From: Verrucomicrobiota bacterium
Lineage (GTDB): Bacteria; Verrucomicrobiota; Verrucomicrobiia; Limisphaerales; SIBE01
NCBI GenBank assembly: GCA_027623095.1
Contig: JAQBVM010000028.1
Location: 1 to 35,215 of the forward strand
Direction: 5' to 3'
Length of the DNA stretch: 35,215 nucleotides
Shown here: in pieces, positions 25,066 through 33,213 of the stretch
How positions within the stretch are numbered: the first letter of the stretch is position 1
Layout: each line of letters starts with the position of its first letter
Made by a program: the position numbers and the translations under genes
Notes under the pieces: generated by a model
What the model was told of the DNA's origin: nothing
Seen by the model: the letters and a program-made list of their open reading frames with translations, nothing else
Database searches by the model: none

Positions 25066-26244
25066 TCATACAAATGCGGTCGGGGGAATCACCGCGTTGC
25101 GGCGCGCCGGGTTGTCACCGCAAACGATTCGCACCAACGCTTGTTGCAGGACCATCGCTCCTTCCAGTCCGCTGAAAACAAGCCGCTGATTGCATTCTAG
25201 AAGCAATTCCATTGCGCGAATTAGTTCGACGATTGTGTAGTTGGCCGCATGCGGAATTGACTTGAACAGGACATAGGGGTTCATGGTCAACGGATTGAAC
25301 CGCTTGTCGTCAGGCAATAGCCCGGCTGGCAGTTTGGTCAACTGAAGTTTGAAGCGATTAAAATCTTCGCCCGTTTTCAGTTTTCCAAGCCGCATCAATT
25401 CCTTCAGGAACAGCATGACTCGGACCTTGCTTATCAGGCCGTAAAGCAGTCCAATTTCAGATTTCTGACTGCTGCCTTTCATTTGCCATAGCTCTTCGTC
25501 CAGCGTGCGAAGCATGTGCGGCAGTTTGCGCGCTCCCAATGCATCGGCCAATGCAAACGCGCGGCTGTGTTTATGTCGAGTCACAATTGCATCGACGTCC
25601 TCTGACGTGATTTCCGATCGCTCGCCGCAGTAAAGGGCCACCTTTTCGGATTCTTGATTCAGGTCTCGCGTATTTGGGCCGACCCAGTTCACCAATCGGG
25701 CGGCTCCCTCCGAATCTATCTTTTTCCCGAGGGAAATGAAGTGGTCACAGACCATTCGTTCCGCCTCGCCCGCCCAGTTGCGGTCGTCGATGGACCATCC
25801 GGCAAACTGCTCGACCTTCCCGAGCTTCTCGATTGTCTTGTAAAAAGTCTTCCGCTTGTCAACTTTTCCCGCGGTGATCAATAGGCGGACGTTGTCCCAG
25901 CTCTGCTGTTTCAATTCCTGCGCCAATGCGGACAGAGAAGCGGTAACTGCCTGAGAGCTCGCGGTGCGATCGTCGCCAAGAAAACTGCAATTCTGAAGCC
26001 AAATGACTTTGGCGGTTCCAAAGAACGGAAACGTATTCAGCGCTTCACGGGTTTTTGAGAGTGCGTTCAGCGCATCGCCGCTGTTGGTGACATGCGCGTC
26101 GATGATCTCGTCATCCATGCCCGCCGCTGTTGCGCCCCACTCTTCGAAGATTTGCCGGCCTCGCAGTTTAACTTGAAACTCGTCGTCTCCGTGAACGAGG
26201 ATAACTTTTGTTGCTGTAGATGCCGAAGGTCGCATCCGGCTCAC
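25066..26244 (-). CDS. holA: DNA polymerase III subunit delta
   Basis: A 392-residue HolA-type protein, the clamp-loader subunit that opens the beta sliding clamp. Marks are VILVHGDDEFQVKLRGRQIF at the N-terminus, ALNTFPFFGTAKVIWLQN (the clamp-contact region), VRLLITAGKVDKRKTFYK, FISLGKKIDSEGAARLVNWVG, LNQESEKVALYCGE and ITSEDVDAIVTRHKHSRAFALADALGARK. The start is a GTG at 26242-26244 overlapping the TGA of the BFN-domain gene, so they are translationally coupled. It is somewhat longer than the roughly 340 residues of the E. coli subunit. Confidence 0.9.
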   Translation of the reverse strand: MSRMRPSASTATKVILVHGDDEFQVKLRGRQIFEEWGATAAGMDDEIIDAHVTNSGDALNALSKTREALNTFPFFGTAKVIWLQNCSFLGDDRTASSQAVTASLSALAQELKQQSWDNVRLLITAGKVDKRKTFYKTIEKLGKVEQFAGWSIDDRNWAGEAERMVCDHFISLGKKIDSEGAARLVNWVGPNTRDLNQESEKVALYCGERSEITSEDVDAIVTRHKHSRAFALADALGARKLPHMLRTLDEELWQMKGSSQKSEIGLLYGLISKVRVMLFLKELMRLGKLKTGEDFNRFKLQLTKLPAGLLPDDKRFNPLTMNPYVLFKSIPHAANYTIVELIRAMELLLECNQRLVFSGLEGAMVLQQALVRIVCGDNPARRNAVIPPTAFV

Positions 26245-26696
26245 TCGGCTGATTCACCCCCGTTTTCATTGATTCGATCGAGGATTTCGGACATGTCCTC
26301 GACGCGTTCAAAAAGCGGGGCTGATACGTAAATCGGACGTTTCTGAGCGGAAGCAATCGCGAGGCAATCGCTCGGTCGGGCATCGATTTCAACGATTTTT
26401 CGGCCGAGCTCGTTCTGTTGCTGCAGAATTAACCGCGCGAAGTAGGTGGAGCTCTTCAGTTCTGTGATGACGACGCGCTCCACGGTAACACTGAAACCGT
26501 TGAGAATATTTGTAATCAAATCGTGCGTCAGAGGCCGTTCCTTCGGGGTGTCGCGCAAGAACATGCCGATGATCGCACCCATGTTGTGCTCCACTTGAAT
26601 GACGAACACTTTCTCCTCATTGCCAACAAAGATGGCGCACCCGCTGTTTGCGGGGAGGATTCCGCGAATCGCAATTGGCACAACGTCTCTATTCAT
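26241..26696 (-). CDS. Bifunctional-nuclease (BFN/DUF151) family protein
   Basis: A 151-residue protein. The central segment carries the DUF151 pattern: CAIFVGNEEKVFVIQVEHNMGAIIG, RPLTHDLITNIL, VERVVITELKSSTYFARLIL and the strongly conserved IDARPSDCLAIASAQKRPIYVS. Family members have been described as bifunctional nucleases in plants and bacteria, but their cellular role is unclear. It overlaps holA by 4 bases and starts at the ATG 26694-26696. A 16-bp tandem duplication lies just upstream. Confidence 0.9.
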   Translation of the reverse strand: MNRDVVPIAIRGILPANSGCAIFVGNEEKVFVIQVEHNMGAIIGMFLRDTPKERPLTHDLITNILNGFSVTVERVVITELKSSTYFARLILQQQNELGRKIVEIDARPSDCLAIASAQKRPIYVSAPLFERVEDMSEILDRINENGGESAE

Positions 26697-26960
26697 TAAT
26701 TAAGTCTATGCACAAGGGAGTCTATGCACAAGGAACGAAAAAACAAGTCCCCGCGTTGTCGGATTCGCTGGGAATCTGGGCGTTCTCAATAGACCAATCC
26801 GGCGCCTGAGACTCGAGTATCGAATTCTTGTTTGTGCCTTCAAAATCAAGAAACTCTGGTGGAGGGACTGGATTCCGGCTTCGAGCGGAAGAAACCGGGC
26901 TGACCGGGGCTGTGAGATTGAAATTGCAAGGAATGAGTTCTGGATTCATACACTCGTTCG
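26697..26960. other. Divergent region between BFN gene and rfaE2
   Basis: 264 bases. It contains the tandem duplication at 26703-26734 close to the BFN start and a stretch with no recognisable signal before rfaE2. An open frame of 75 codons on the minus strand here has no protein-like features. Confidence 0.45.
26703..26734. repeat. 16-bp tandem repeat in the BFN-holA 5' region
   Basis: Two adjacent copies, AGTCTATGCACAAGGG and AGTCTATGCACAAGGA (15 of 16 identical), 7 bases upstream of the BFN start codon on the minus strand. It may duplicate a promoter element or a regulator site. Confidence 0.8.
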
Positions 26961-27455
26961 GTGAACTTTTGCAACAAAATCGTCTCTTTTGCCAAACTGG
27001 CAGACTGGAGACGGTGCTTTCAAAACGAGGGAAAACGATTGGTCGTTACGAACGGCTGTTTCGATTTGCTCCATATCGGTCATGTTACATATTTGGAAGC
27101 GGCGCGCAATCAAGGGGACGCGCTTCTGGTTGGGGTCAACGGTGATTCCGCTGTTCGCGACCTCAAGGGCCCGGCTCGTCCTATCAATACCGAAGCGGAT
27201 CGCGCTGCCGTGCTTGCGGCGCTTGAATCAGTGAATGGAGTCTGCGTGTTCGCAGAAGCGCGCGCGGTTCAATTCTTGAAGTTGGCGCGGCCGGACATCT
27301 ATGTGAAAGGGGGAGATTATACGCTCGATACGCTTGATTCCGAGGAACGTTTGGCCGTCGAAAACTGCGGAGGCAGAATCGTCATTATTCCGATGGTTCC
27401 CGGAAAATCGACGACGCAACTAGTTCAGCGCCTCGCTTCCATTCGTGACCCATAG
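26961..27455 (+). CDS. rfaE2: D-glycero-beta-D-manno-heptose 1-phosphate adenylyltransferase
   Basis: A 164-residue stand-alone nucleotidyltransferase equivalent to the C-terminal domain of HldE. It has the TNGCFDLLHIGHVTYLEAAR motif with HIGH at residues 38-41, VGVNGDSAVRDLKGPARP, the family stretch ARPDIYVKGGDYT and the STT motif (150-152). It makes ADP-heptose for the lipopolysaccharide inner core in the cytoplasm. The start is a GTG at 26961. A heptosyltransferase-like gene at 33214 supports an LPS role. A related cytidylyltransferase activity (glycerol-3-phosphate type) is less likely given the KGGDYT and STT motifs. Confidence 0.9.
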   Translation: MNFCNKIVSFAKLADWRRCFQNEGKRLVVTNGCFDLLHIGHVTYLEAARNQGDALLVGVNGDSAVRDLKGPARPINTEADRAAVLAALESVNGVCVFAEARAVQFLKLARPDIYVKGGDYTLDTLDSEERLAVENCGGRIVIIPMVPGKSTTQLVQRLASIRDP

Positions 27456-27513
27456 GGTTGTACGATTGTTGAAGTTGATTTGGAACTGAGATTTGCGCGG
27501 TAACGAACCGGCG

Positions 27514-28917
27514 TTACGTCTGTGAAGGATTCAAGTAATAGTTATCCACCCTGGCAGCAACATCCCTGTAGCCAATATCGACTTCGTAAATCTGTTTGAA
27601 TTGCTCCATGGCGTCTTCCGCTTTGCCAAGTTTTTCGAGGACGCATCCAAGCCGGTAAGTCAGTTCCATTTTCTCGTCGTCCGCCTCGGGTTTCTCCTTA
27701 AGCGCGTTTTGAAAGGTGCGGGCGGCCAAATCGTCCATGCCTCGCCTGGAGAAGCACTGACCTAGGTGGCACATGGCCGCGATCCGCCGGTGCGGGTTGT
27801 TTTGCGCTTTTTGAAACTCTTGGATGGCCTCCGTGGTCTTCCCAAGTTCGAAGTAAAGTTTTCCAAGGTCGAACCGAATCTGGAGATCGGTTGGGTATTT
27901 TTCCGCGAGCTGCTTGATCTCTGTCAGTCGATATGTGTCTCGATCGGTAATGATTCGTTCTCGTTTCGAAGCGCAGTCGGGGTCGCTTTGATTAAGTTCG
28001 GAGAGAGCCAATTCGAACCGCTTCAGGGTTATCTCGATGATCCTTTGGTCCAGCGAGGGGTCGGTTCCACCTTCTCTGGCCTCGAGCTTCCCATAGTATT
28101 CCAGAGCTTGGTCAAAATCCTTTTTGTTTGCGTAAATCTCCGCGATCAATCGATAGGGTTTCAGATTGTCCGGTTCCCGTTGAATCTGCGCCTCGTATTC
28201 GGCGACTAATTTGTCGGCAACCTCTACGGTCTTGACCTGCCGGTTTTCTTGCTCCAGCAAGAGGGACTCGTCTTCATTTTTCAATATGTCGCGAAACGAT
28301 CCCTTTCCTTCGGTCAATTTTTTGTATCCCCCCTCGCTCAATGTTCGCTGGGCTGAAAAATTCTTTAGCGCCTGAGCGATCTCCATATCGTTCGGATTGG
28401 CCTCCTGGAGCTTGATGAAAATCGACACTGCTTTCGCTTCTTGGCCGGTTCGGGTCAGCGCATTGCCCAATTTTAGCGCGATGTCCTTGTCCTTCGGAGA
28501 TTGCCGCAATGCAATTTCTAGGGAAAGCACGGCGGTTTGAGGGAAATCCAATTCCAAGGCGGCCTCAGCCAGAATCTTATGGGCAGAAACGTTGTTCGGA
28601 TCTGTGTTCAGAATCTGCTCGGCCACAGCGATCGCCTCAATTGGGTTGTTTCGAAGCGCCAGTTGCGCTTTCGCTATCAAGGGCGAGTTGCTTGCTGTTC
28701 CCAAGACTTTCTTGAAGAAGCTGGTGCCTGATCCAACTTTTTCCCTTTGGGTGGCTCGGAGCGACACCCTGCATTTGTAGAAAGCGGGTTCGTTCTGAAG
28801 CACTTGGTAAAAAAGCGCGATTGCATAGTCGAGGTTCTTCCGTTGTAGCGCGGAGGTTCCTTTTTCGAACAGTTCCCGGTCTTTTTGGGGGATTTCACTG
28901 ATGCTTTTCTCAGGCAT
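27514..28917 (-). CDS. Tetratricopeptide repeat protein
   Basis: A 467-residue soluble protein with about ten TPR-like helix pairs from the N-terminus on (DRELFEKGTSALQRKNLDYAI...) to the end (AMEQFKQIYEVDIGYRDVAARVDNY). Clear repeats include DNLKPYRLIAEIYANKKDFDQALEYY, DLQIRFDLGKLYFELGKTTEAI and RIAAMCHLGQCFSRRGMDDLA. A basic, less regular stretch at about 55-75 (REKVGSGTSFFKKVLG) separates the first repeat from the rest. There is no signal peptide or membrane segment, so it should be a cytoplasmic scaffold. Function unknown. It is transcribed away from ilvB, and its 3' end faces rfaE2 with 58 bases between. Confidence 0.88.
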   Translation of the reverse strand: MPEKSISEIPQKDRELFEKGTSALQRKNLDYAIALFYQVLQNEPAFYKCRVSLRATQREKVGSGTSFFKKVLGTASNSPLIAKAQLALRNNPIEAIAVAEQILNTDPNNVSAHKILAEAALELDFPQTAVLSLEIALRQSPKDKDIALKLGNALTRTGQEAKAVSIFIKLQEANPNDMEIAQALKNFSAQRTLSEGGYKKLTEGKGSFRDILKNEDESLLLEQENRQVKTVEVADKLVAEYEAQIQREPDNLKPYRLIAEIYANKKDFDQALEYYGKLEAREGGTDPSLDQRIIEITLKRFELALSELNQSDPDCASKRERIITDRDTYRLTEIKQLAEKYPTDLQIRFDLGKLYFELGKTTEAIQEFQKAQNNPHRRIAAMCHLGQCFSRRGMDDLAARTFQNALKEKPEADDEKMELTYRLGCVLEKLGKAEDAMEQFKQIYEVDIGYRDVAARVDNYYLNPSQT

Positions 28918-29068
28918 AAACTAGTCCATATTCATGGGGCACCGTCAAATGTATCCTTTCCGGGAGTGGGACACAATGTCGAGAATCCTGCGAAGACTCG
29001 AAAGAAGAAGTTTTTTAGTATCGTAACGCTCGATCCGCCACCAGGGTTGTTCAACGGCGAATCCGCGC

Positions 29069-29097
29069 TTGACCCTGCGGATAGGGGTCGTTAATTT
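29069..29097 (+). promoter_or_regulatory. Candidate sigma-70-type promoter of the ilvB leader
   Basis: TTGACC at 29069-29074 and TAATTT at 29092-29097 with 17 bases between. The expected start of transcription, about 29103-29105, coincides with the ATG of the leader ORF, so the leader mRNA could be leaderless. The -10 match is only 3 of 6. Confidence 0.4.
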
Positions 29098-29103
29098 CGC
29101 GGC

Positions 29104-29178
29104 ATGGCTTTAGTTGTTGGCAAAGTAGTACCGCTGGGTGTCGTGATTGACGGCGCCGTGGAAACTTGCCGAGTTTGA
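29104..29178 (+). CDS. Valine-rich leader peptide of the ilvB attenuator
   Basis: A 24-codon ORF, starting [14 protein letters not shown] and ending TCRV before a TGA at 29176-29178. Eight of 24 codons are Val, in pairs at codons 4-5, 8-9 and 13-14, and two Leu and one Ile are also present, so 11 of 24 are branched-chain residues. It precedes an acetolactate synthase gene and a hairpin terminator. This is what the IvbL/IlvL-type leaders of enterobacterial ilv operons look like, although the sequence is unrelated. Ribosome stalling at Val codons would report on Val-tRNA charging. No Shine-Dalgarno sequence is visible; a leaderless start at the candidate promoter would explain that. It is too short for gene finders and its translation is inferred. 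Confidence 0.7.
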   Translation: MALVVGKVVPLGVVIDGAVETCRV

Positions 29179-29204
29179 AAATAACCTTAACAAGTACCCA
29201 CGGC
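29155..29204 (+). promoter_or_regulatory. Antiterminator pairing of the ilvB attenuator
   Basis: GCCGTGG (29155-29161, within the leader ORF) is perfectly complementary to CCACGGC (29198-29204), the upstream arm of the terminator. Forming this 7-bp pairing excludes the terminator. A ribosome reaching the leader stop codon would cover 29155-29161; one stalled at the Val codons before 29146 would leave it free. Confidence 0.65.
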
Positions 29205-29229
29205 TGCCGAAGACGGTCGTGGGTTTTTT
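29196..29229 (+). terminator. Intrinsic terminator (attenuator) upstream of ilvB
   Basis: ACCCACG (29196-29202) pairs with CGTGGGT (29218-29224); the inner bases extend the stem with G-U pairs and one mismatch to a GAA loop. Six T (29224-29229) follow. It lies 38 bases before the ilvB start codon and 18 bases after the leader peptide stop codon. Confidence 0.75.
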
Positions 29230-29266
29230 GGTTTACACGGCCCTCGCCAGCCCGGGACGGAAGCGT

Positions 29267-31138
29267 ATGAGCAAGACCAGAGAGACGTCGAAACGGAAGG
29301 GAACTTCGCAATTGAATCGACCCGAATTGGGCCGTCCAAGCCTCGGAAGCGAGATCTTGGTGGAAGGTTTAGAGAGGGAAGGTGTGGACACGATTTTCGC
29401 CTATCCCGGCGGAGCCAGCATGGAATTGCACCAAGCCCTGACAAAATCCGCGAAAATACGCACGATTCTTCCGCGCCATGAGCAGGGCGGCGCTTTTGCG
29501 GCTGAAGGCTACGCGCGTGCGACCGGTCGTGCCGGAGTCTGCATGGCCACAAGCGGTCCGGGGGCAACCAATCTTGTTACGGCGATCGCGGATGCTTATA
29601 TGGATTCTGTTCCCTTGGTTGCCGTTACGGGACAAGTGCCTCAACACATGATCGGAAAGGGAGGGTTTCAGGAGACTGACTTTTTTGGAATGACGCTTCC
29701 GGTGGTCAAGCATAATTATTTGGTCACAAGCATTCACGAGCTTCCGCGAATCGTAAAGGAGGCGTTTCACATTGCGCAAAGCGGACGCCCTGGACCGGTG
29801 GTGATCGATTTCCCAAAGAACATTCAACAACAGACATCCCAGCCTGTTTGGCCGAAAGAGATCAGCATTCGCGGATACCCGGCGCCGAAGCAGGCGGATG
29901 ATTTGGTTTTGAATGAAATTATCGGATTAATTGAGAAGTCCGAGCGCCCGGTGCTGTACGTTGGCGGCGGGATAATTTCCGGCGATGCAAGCGCTGAGTT
30001 GCGCAAGTTCGCGCGAAGCACAAAAATTCCAGTGACAACGACTATCATGGGTTGCGGCGCGTTTCCAGAAACGGATACGCTTTCGTTGCGCTGGCTAGGC
30101 ATGCATGGAACCGCCTTCGCCAATTGGGCGGTGAGCGGTGAGTTTAAGCGTGGAAGCAATCCCTCTGATACGCCTGAGAAAATCGCCGACGGGGCGGATC
30201 TATTGCTCGCTCTGGGAGTCCGGTTCGATGATCGTGTAACCGGCAAGGTGGACAAATTCTGCGAGACCGGGACGATTGTGCATATTGATATCGACGCTTC
30301 TGAGCACAACAAGAACAGGCGGGTTCAGTTGCCGGTGGAAAGCGATGTGAAGTTTGCCCTGCAGCGGTTGAACGAGATGATCAGCCGGCGGCCCATCCGA
30401 AAACAATTCACCGCTTGGCACAGTCAAATCGCTGTTTGGAAAAAGAAGGCGCCGCTGAGATTTCAGGTTACTGACGAGGTGCTTCGTTCGCAGCATATGC
30501 GCGATCACATGGATGGACACTCGGGGGAAGTAATCCTGCCGCAGATGGCGATTCAGATGCTGTACGAGCTGACCGATGGTGACGCGATTGTGACAACAGG
30601 GGTTGGCCAGCATCAAATGTGGGCGGGCCAGTATTACCAATACAAGGAGCCGCGGCAGTTTCTAACCAGCGCGGGGCTCGGAGCAATGGGGTTTGGCTAT
30701 CCGGCGGCTCTCGGCGCCAAGGTTGCCAGGCCTGACAAACAGGTGATTGATATCGATGGCGATGGATCGTTCTTGATGAATATCCAGGAATTGGCGACGG
30801 CTCACATTGAAAATATTCCCGCCAAAGCGCTGGTCTTGAATAATCAGCATCTCGGAATGGTCGTTCAGTGGGAAGATCGTTTTTATGCGGGGAATCGAGG
30901 TCACACCTATCTCGGCGATCCTCTCAATATGAAGAATATTTACCCGGATTTTGTAGGGATCTCCAATAGCTTTAACATTCCGTCGGAACGTGTGATGTTT
31001 AAGCGGGATCTTCGAGCCGCTCTAAAGCGAATGCTGGATTCGAAGGAGCCATATGTCTTGGATGTCATCACTCCTTATACGGAGCACGTGATTCCGTTTA
31101 TTCCGGCCGGCCGAACGGTCGCCGAAATGATTTACTAA
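29267..31138 (+). CDS. ilvB: Acetolactate synthase, large (catalytic) subunit
   Basis: A 623-residue thiamine-diphosphate enzyme that makes acetolactate from pyruvate (and acetohydroxybutyrate), the first common step of valine, leucine and isoleucine synthesis. Marks are [16 protein letters not shown], the catalytic Glu E72 in [41 protein letters not shown], the FAD-binding middle domain, LGMHGT and the ThDP motif [19 protein letters not shown]...NNQHLGMV. The ATG at 29267 is used; upstream in-frame sequence contains the attenuator and looks non-coding. No regulatory small subunit (ilvN) is next to it; the following gene, 12 bases on, is a secreted protein of unrelated type. Regulation is probably by the leader-peptide attenuator. 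Confidence 0.95.
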   Translation: MSKTRETSKRKGTSQLNRPELGRPSLGSEILVEGLEREGVDTIFAYPGGASMELHQALTKSAKIRTILPRHEQGGAFAAEGYARATGRAGVCMATSGPGATNLVTAIADAYMDSVPLVAVTGQVPQHMIGKGGFQETDFFGMTLPVVKHNYLVTSIHELPRIVKEAFHIAQSGRPGPVVIDFPKNIQQQTSQPVWPKEISIRGYPAPKQADDLVLNEIIGLIEKSERPVLYVGGGIISGDASAELRKFARSTKIPVTTTIMGCGAFPETDTLSLRWLGMHGTAFANWAVSGEFKRGSNPSDTPEKIADGADLLLALGVRFDDRVTGKVDKFCETGTIVHIDIDASEHNKNRRVQLPVESDVKFALQRLNEMISRRPIRKQFTAWHSQIAVWKKKAPLRFQVTDEVLRSQHMRDHMDGHSGEVILPQMAIQMLYELTDGDAIVTTGVGQHQMWAGQYYQYKEPRQFLTSAGLGAMGFGYPAALGAKVARPDKQVIDIDGDGSFLMNIQELATAHIENIPAKALVLNNQHLGMVVQWEDRFYAGNRGHTYLGDPLNMKNIYPDFVGISNSFNIPSERVMFKRDLRAALKRMLDSKEPYVLDVITPYTEHVIPFIPAGRTVAEMIY

Positions 31139-31150
31139 CGGAATCAACTC

Positions 31151-32218
31151 ATGTGCCGGTCGTACGCAGTGATTGCAAGCGCTTGGGTAACGGTGGTTGC
31201 CGGATTGGCAGTCGGAGCTGCCGAATTAGAATTCAATTTCGAGGAATCGAATCTTGGCGTTATCCCGTCCGGTTTTCGAAGCGTCCTCGGTGGCAAGGGA
31301 ACTCCCGGAGACTGGGAGATCATCGCAACTGAAGTCACACCAATCCTGGCGCCTCTGACTTCAAAAGCCGCGGCTGTGAAACGGCGGGTTCTCGCGCAAC
31401 TGTCGGAGGATATTACGGACGAGCGGTTTCCGATTCTATTGTACGAAGATCAGGAATTCGGTGACTTTGAGTTTTCTGCCAGGTTCAAGATTGTCGGCGG
31501 CGCGTTCGAACAAATGGCGGGACTGGTTTTTCGAGCGCTCGACGCGAACAATTATTACTACGTTCGGGCAAGCTCACTCGGAAACTCGTTCCGATTCTTC
31601 AAGGTAGTAAATGGGTTGCGGAGTGATCCGATAGGCGTGGATGTCAAGATTTCCCGAGGAGAATGGCACACGCTTTCTATTGAGTGCCAGGGAAACCAGA
31701 TCAAGTGCTTCTTTAACGGTGAACAGAAGATTCCGACAATTTCGGATATTTCGTTTTCATCGGGGAAAATTGGGTTTTGGACGAAATCTGATTCAGTGGC
31801 GTACTTTGCGGATTCGAGAGTCGTTTTCAAGCCGCGCGAAACGCCGCCTCAAACGCTGATTCACGATGTTCTCCGAGATTATCCGAGATTTATCGAGATT
31901 TGGATCTTCGCGACAGAGAATGGTTCCGACGGTCCATTGAAGGTGATTGCGGCAAGCGATCGGGGCCTCCTGAACACTCCCGGAGGGGACGTCGAACGGA
32001 ATGTAATCGACCGGGCTGCGGTATATTTTGGGAATGCGAGGAATCGTGCAACTGTAACAATGCCGCTTCGCGACCGGAATGGTGAGCCGATCGCCGCTGT
32101 TCGGTTTGTGATGAAATCGTTTCGAGGGCAAACGGAAAAGAATGCGATTGCGCGTGTGGCTCCGATACGCAAGTTGATGGAGGAGCGGTTGCGGTCAGCC
32201 AAGAATCTGGTTGAATAG
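31151..32218 (+). CDS. Secreted DUF1080-like (3-keto-disaccharide hydrolase type) protein
   Basis: A 355-residue exported protein. An N-terminal signal segment (VIASAWVTVVAGLAVGAAELEF) is followed by a concanavalin/LamG-like domain. The recognisable pieces are GDWEI, FGDFEFSARFKIVGGAFEQMAGLVFRALDANNYYYVRASSLG, SRGEWHTLSIECQGNQIKCFFNGE and GKIGFWTKSDSVAYFADSRV, which matches the DUF1080/3-keto-disaccharide hydrolase fold. The C-terminal part (about 245-355) is different and may be a periplasmic sensor-like domain (NRATVTMPLRDRNGEPIAAVRFVM). It starts 12 bases after ilvB, so it shares that transcript, and ends 4 bases before a convergent gene. The enzymatic role is uncertain; a carbohydrate-binding role is possible. 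Confidence 0.75.
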   Translation: MCRSYAVIASAWVTVVAGLAVGAAELEFNFEESNLGVIPSGFRSVLGGKGTPGDWEIIATEVTPILAPLTSKAAAVKRRVLAQLSEDITDERFPILLYEDQEFGDFEFSARFKIVGGAFEQMAGLVFRALDANNYYYVRASSLGNSFRFFKVVNGLRSDPIGVDVKISRGEWHTLSIECQGNQIKCFFNGEQKIPTISDISFSSGKIGFWTKSDSVAYFADSRVVFKPRETPPQTLIHDVLRDYPRFIEIWIFATENGSDGPLKVIAASDRGLLNTPGGDVERNVIDRAAVYFGNARNRATVTMPLRDRNGEPIAAVRFVMKSFRGQTEKNAIARVAPIRKLMEERLRSAKNLVE

Positions 32219-32222
32219 GTTT

Positions 32223-33098
32223 TTATTCCCTGGTGTTTCCGTCGTCCGCCACGAGTGCGGACCCTGACGGCGGTGGAAGGTCGTCGGTCGTGATACGTCG
32301 AACTCCGCCTCTTACACTAATCCGCCCCTCCTCATTGGACTGCAAAACGGGACGGGTATCCGAGTAGTCATGAGTTTCTCTCGCAATTAGGAGACCATCC
32401 GGGTTGACGACAGAATAGGTGAATCTTCGGGCTCCAGTCTGGTAAAGGATATGAATGTTGCTGTATTTATCCAGTTGCGGTTCGGGTTTGCTGAAAGAGA
32501 CCATCGGTCCAATTGGATAAACCTTGAGAACCTTGGAGTCTGTGACCGATGTAACTCTGAAGTACAACATGAGGTGCGACCTGTAGAGCGTTTGAAGGAG
32601 CGAATATTCACGCACTTCTGGCAGCCCGTTGGCCGCGCCCGGTGGCAGGGGAACTCCGAAATCTTGAGACCAGAGCTTTGTCCCGGAAACGATATCAAAT
32701 ACCGCCGAGTCACTCTTAATCGAGCGGTTCCATTGCGGAATCTTGATGTTCGCTGTGATCGTGTAATGATCCGGCTGCGACAGATCGAAATAGGGGGCAA
32801 GATCGACCGGCTTCTCTCCCACGTTCGAGGAGTCTAATGTGTAATCTCCCTCGAGGGGAACGACCCCCAAAGACGAAACGAGCCGGCTGTTTCGGCCTTC
32901 GATATTAAAGCTGATCCAATCGGGATCATTTCCCAAACGGAGCGTTTGGCCTGAATAATTTGTCACGCGGACTTTTACAATGAGCGCTTCGTTCGGAAGA
33001 AAATACTTTTGGTCGAAGACCAGTTGAACAGATACTTCTTGGCTAATTGCCGAAATCGACCAAGCCAGTGTGCAGCTAAGCAACGTCAGAATTCTCAT
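32223..33098 (-). CDS. Hypothetical secreted protein
   Basis: A 291-residue protein with a short signal peptide (MRILTLLSCTLAWSISAISQ). Beta-rich domains follow. The first (about 20-135) has an immunoglobulin-like pattern of protease-inhibitor or domain-of-interaction type (VQLVFDQKYFLPNEALIVKVRVTNYSGQTLRLG). The rest is unrecognised, with YSLLQTLYRSHLMLYFRVTSV and ITTDDLPPPSG near the end. I do not recognise a family. It is convergent with the DUF1080-like gene, 4 bases apart. The ATG at 33096-33098 gives the signal peptide. Confidence 0.75.
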   Translation of the reverse strand: MRILTLLSCTLAWSISAISQEVSVQLVFDQKYFLPNEALIVKVRVTNYSGQTLRLGNDPDWISFNIEGRNSRLVSSLGVVPLEGDYTLDSSNVGEKPVDLAPYFDLSQPDHYTITANIKIPQWNRSIKSDSAVFDIVSGTKLWSQDFGVPLPPGAANGLPEVREYSLLQTLYRSHLMLYFRVTSVTDSKVLKVYPIGPMVSFSKPEPQLDKYSNIHILYQTGARRFTYSVVNPDGLLIARETHDYSDTRPVLQSNEEGRISVRGGVRRITTDDLPPPSGSALVADDGNTRE

Positions 33099-33213
33099 TG
33101 AATCAGTGTAAACTCACCCAACAGCGGCGCAAGTGGCAATTCATTCCGCATACGAGACTCGGCGGATTATCCTGAGTCGGGTGAAACGATTTCGAAGATT
33201 CTCAGCTCTTGGA

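Noticed and set aside
26722-26949. 75-codon minus-strand frame upstream of rfaE2
   Set aside because: No ribosome-binding site, no family resemblance, and it overlaps a tandem repeat.
27500-27525. Short hairpin GTAACG/CGTTAC between rfaE2 and the TPR gene as a bidirectional terminator
   Set aside because: No T-run on either strand.
29104-29266. T-box riboswitch in the ilvB leader
   Set aside because: No T-box consensus or specifier-loop layout was seen; the Val-rich ORF with terminator explains the region better.
29147-29266. Longer ilvB start at the TTG 29147
   Set aside because: It would place the terminator and leader in the coding region; the residues do not resemble the family N-terminus, and the ATG at 29267 fits.
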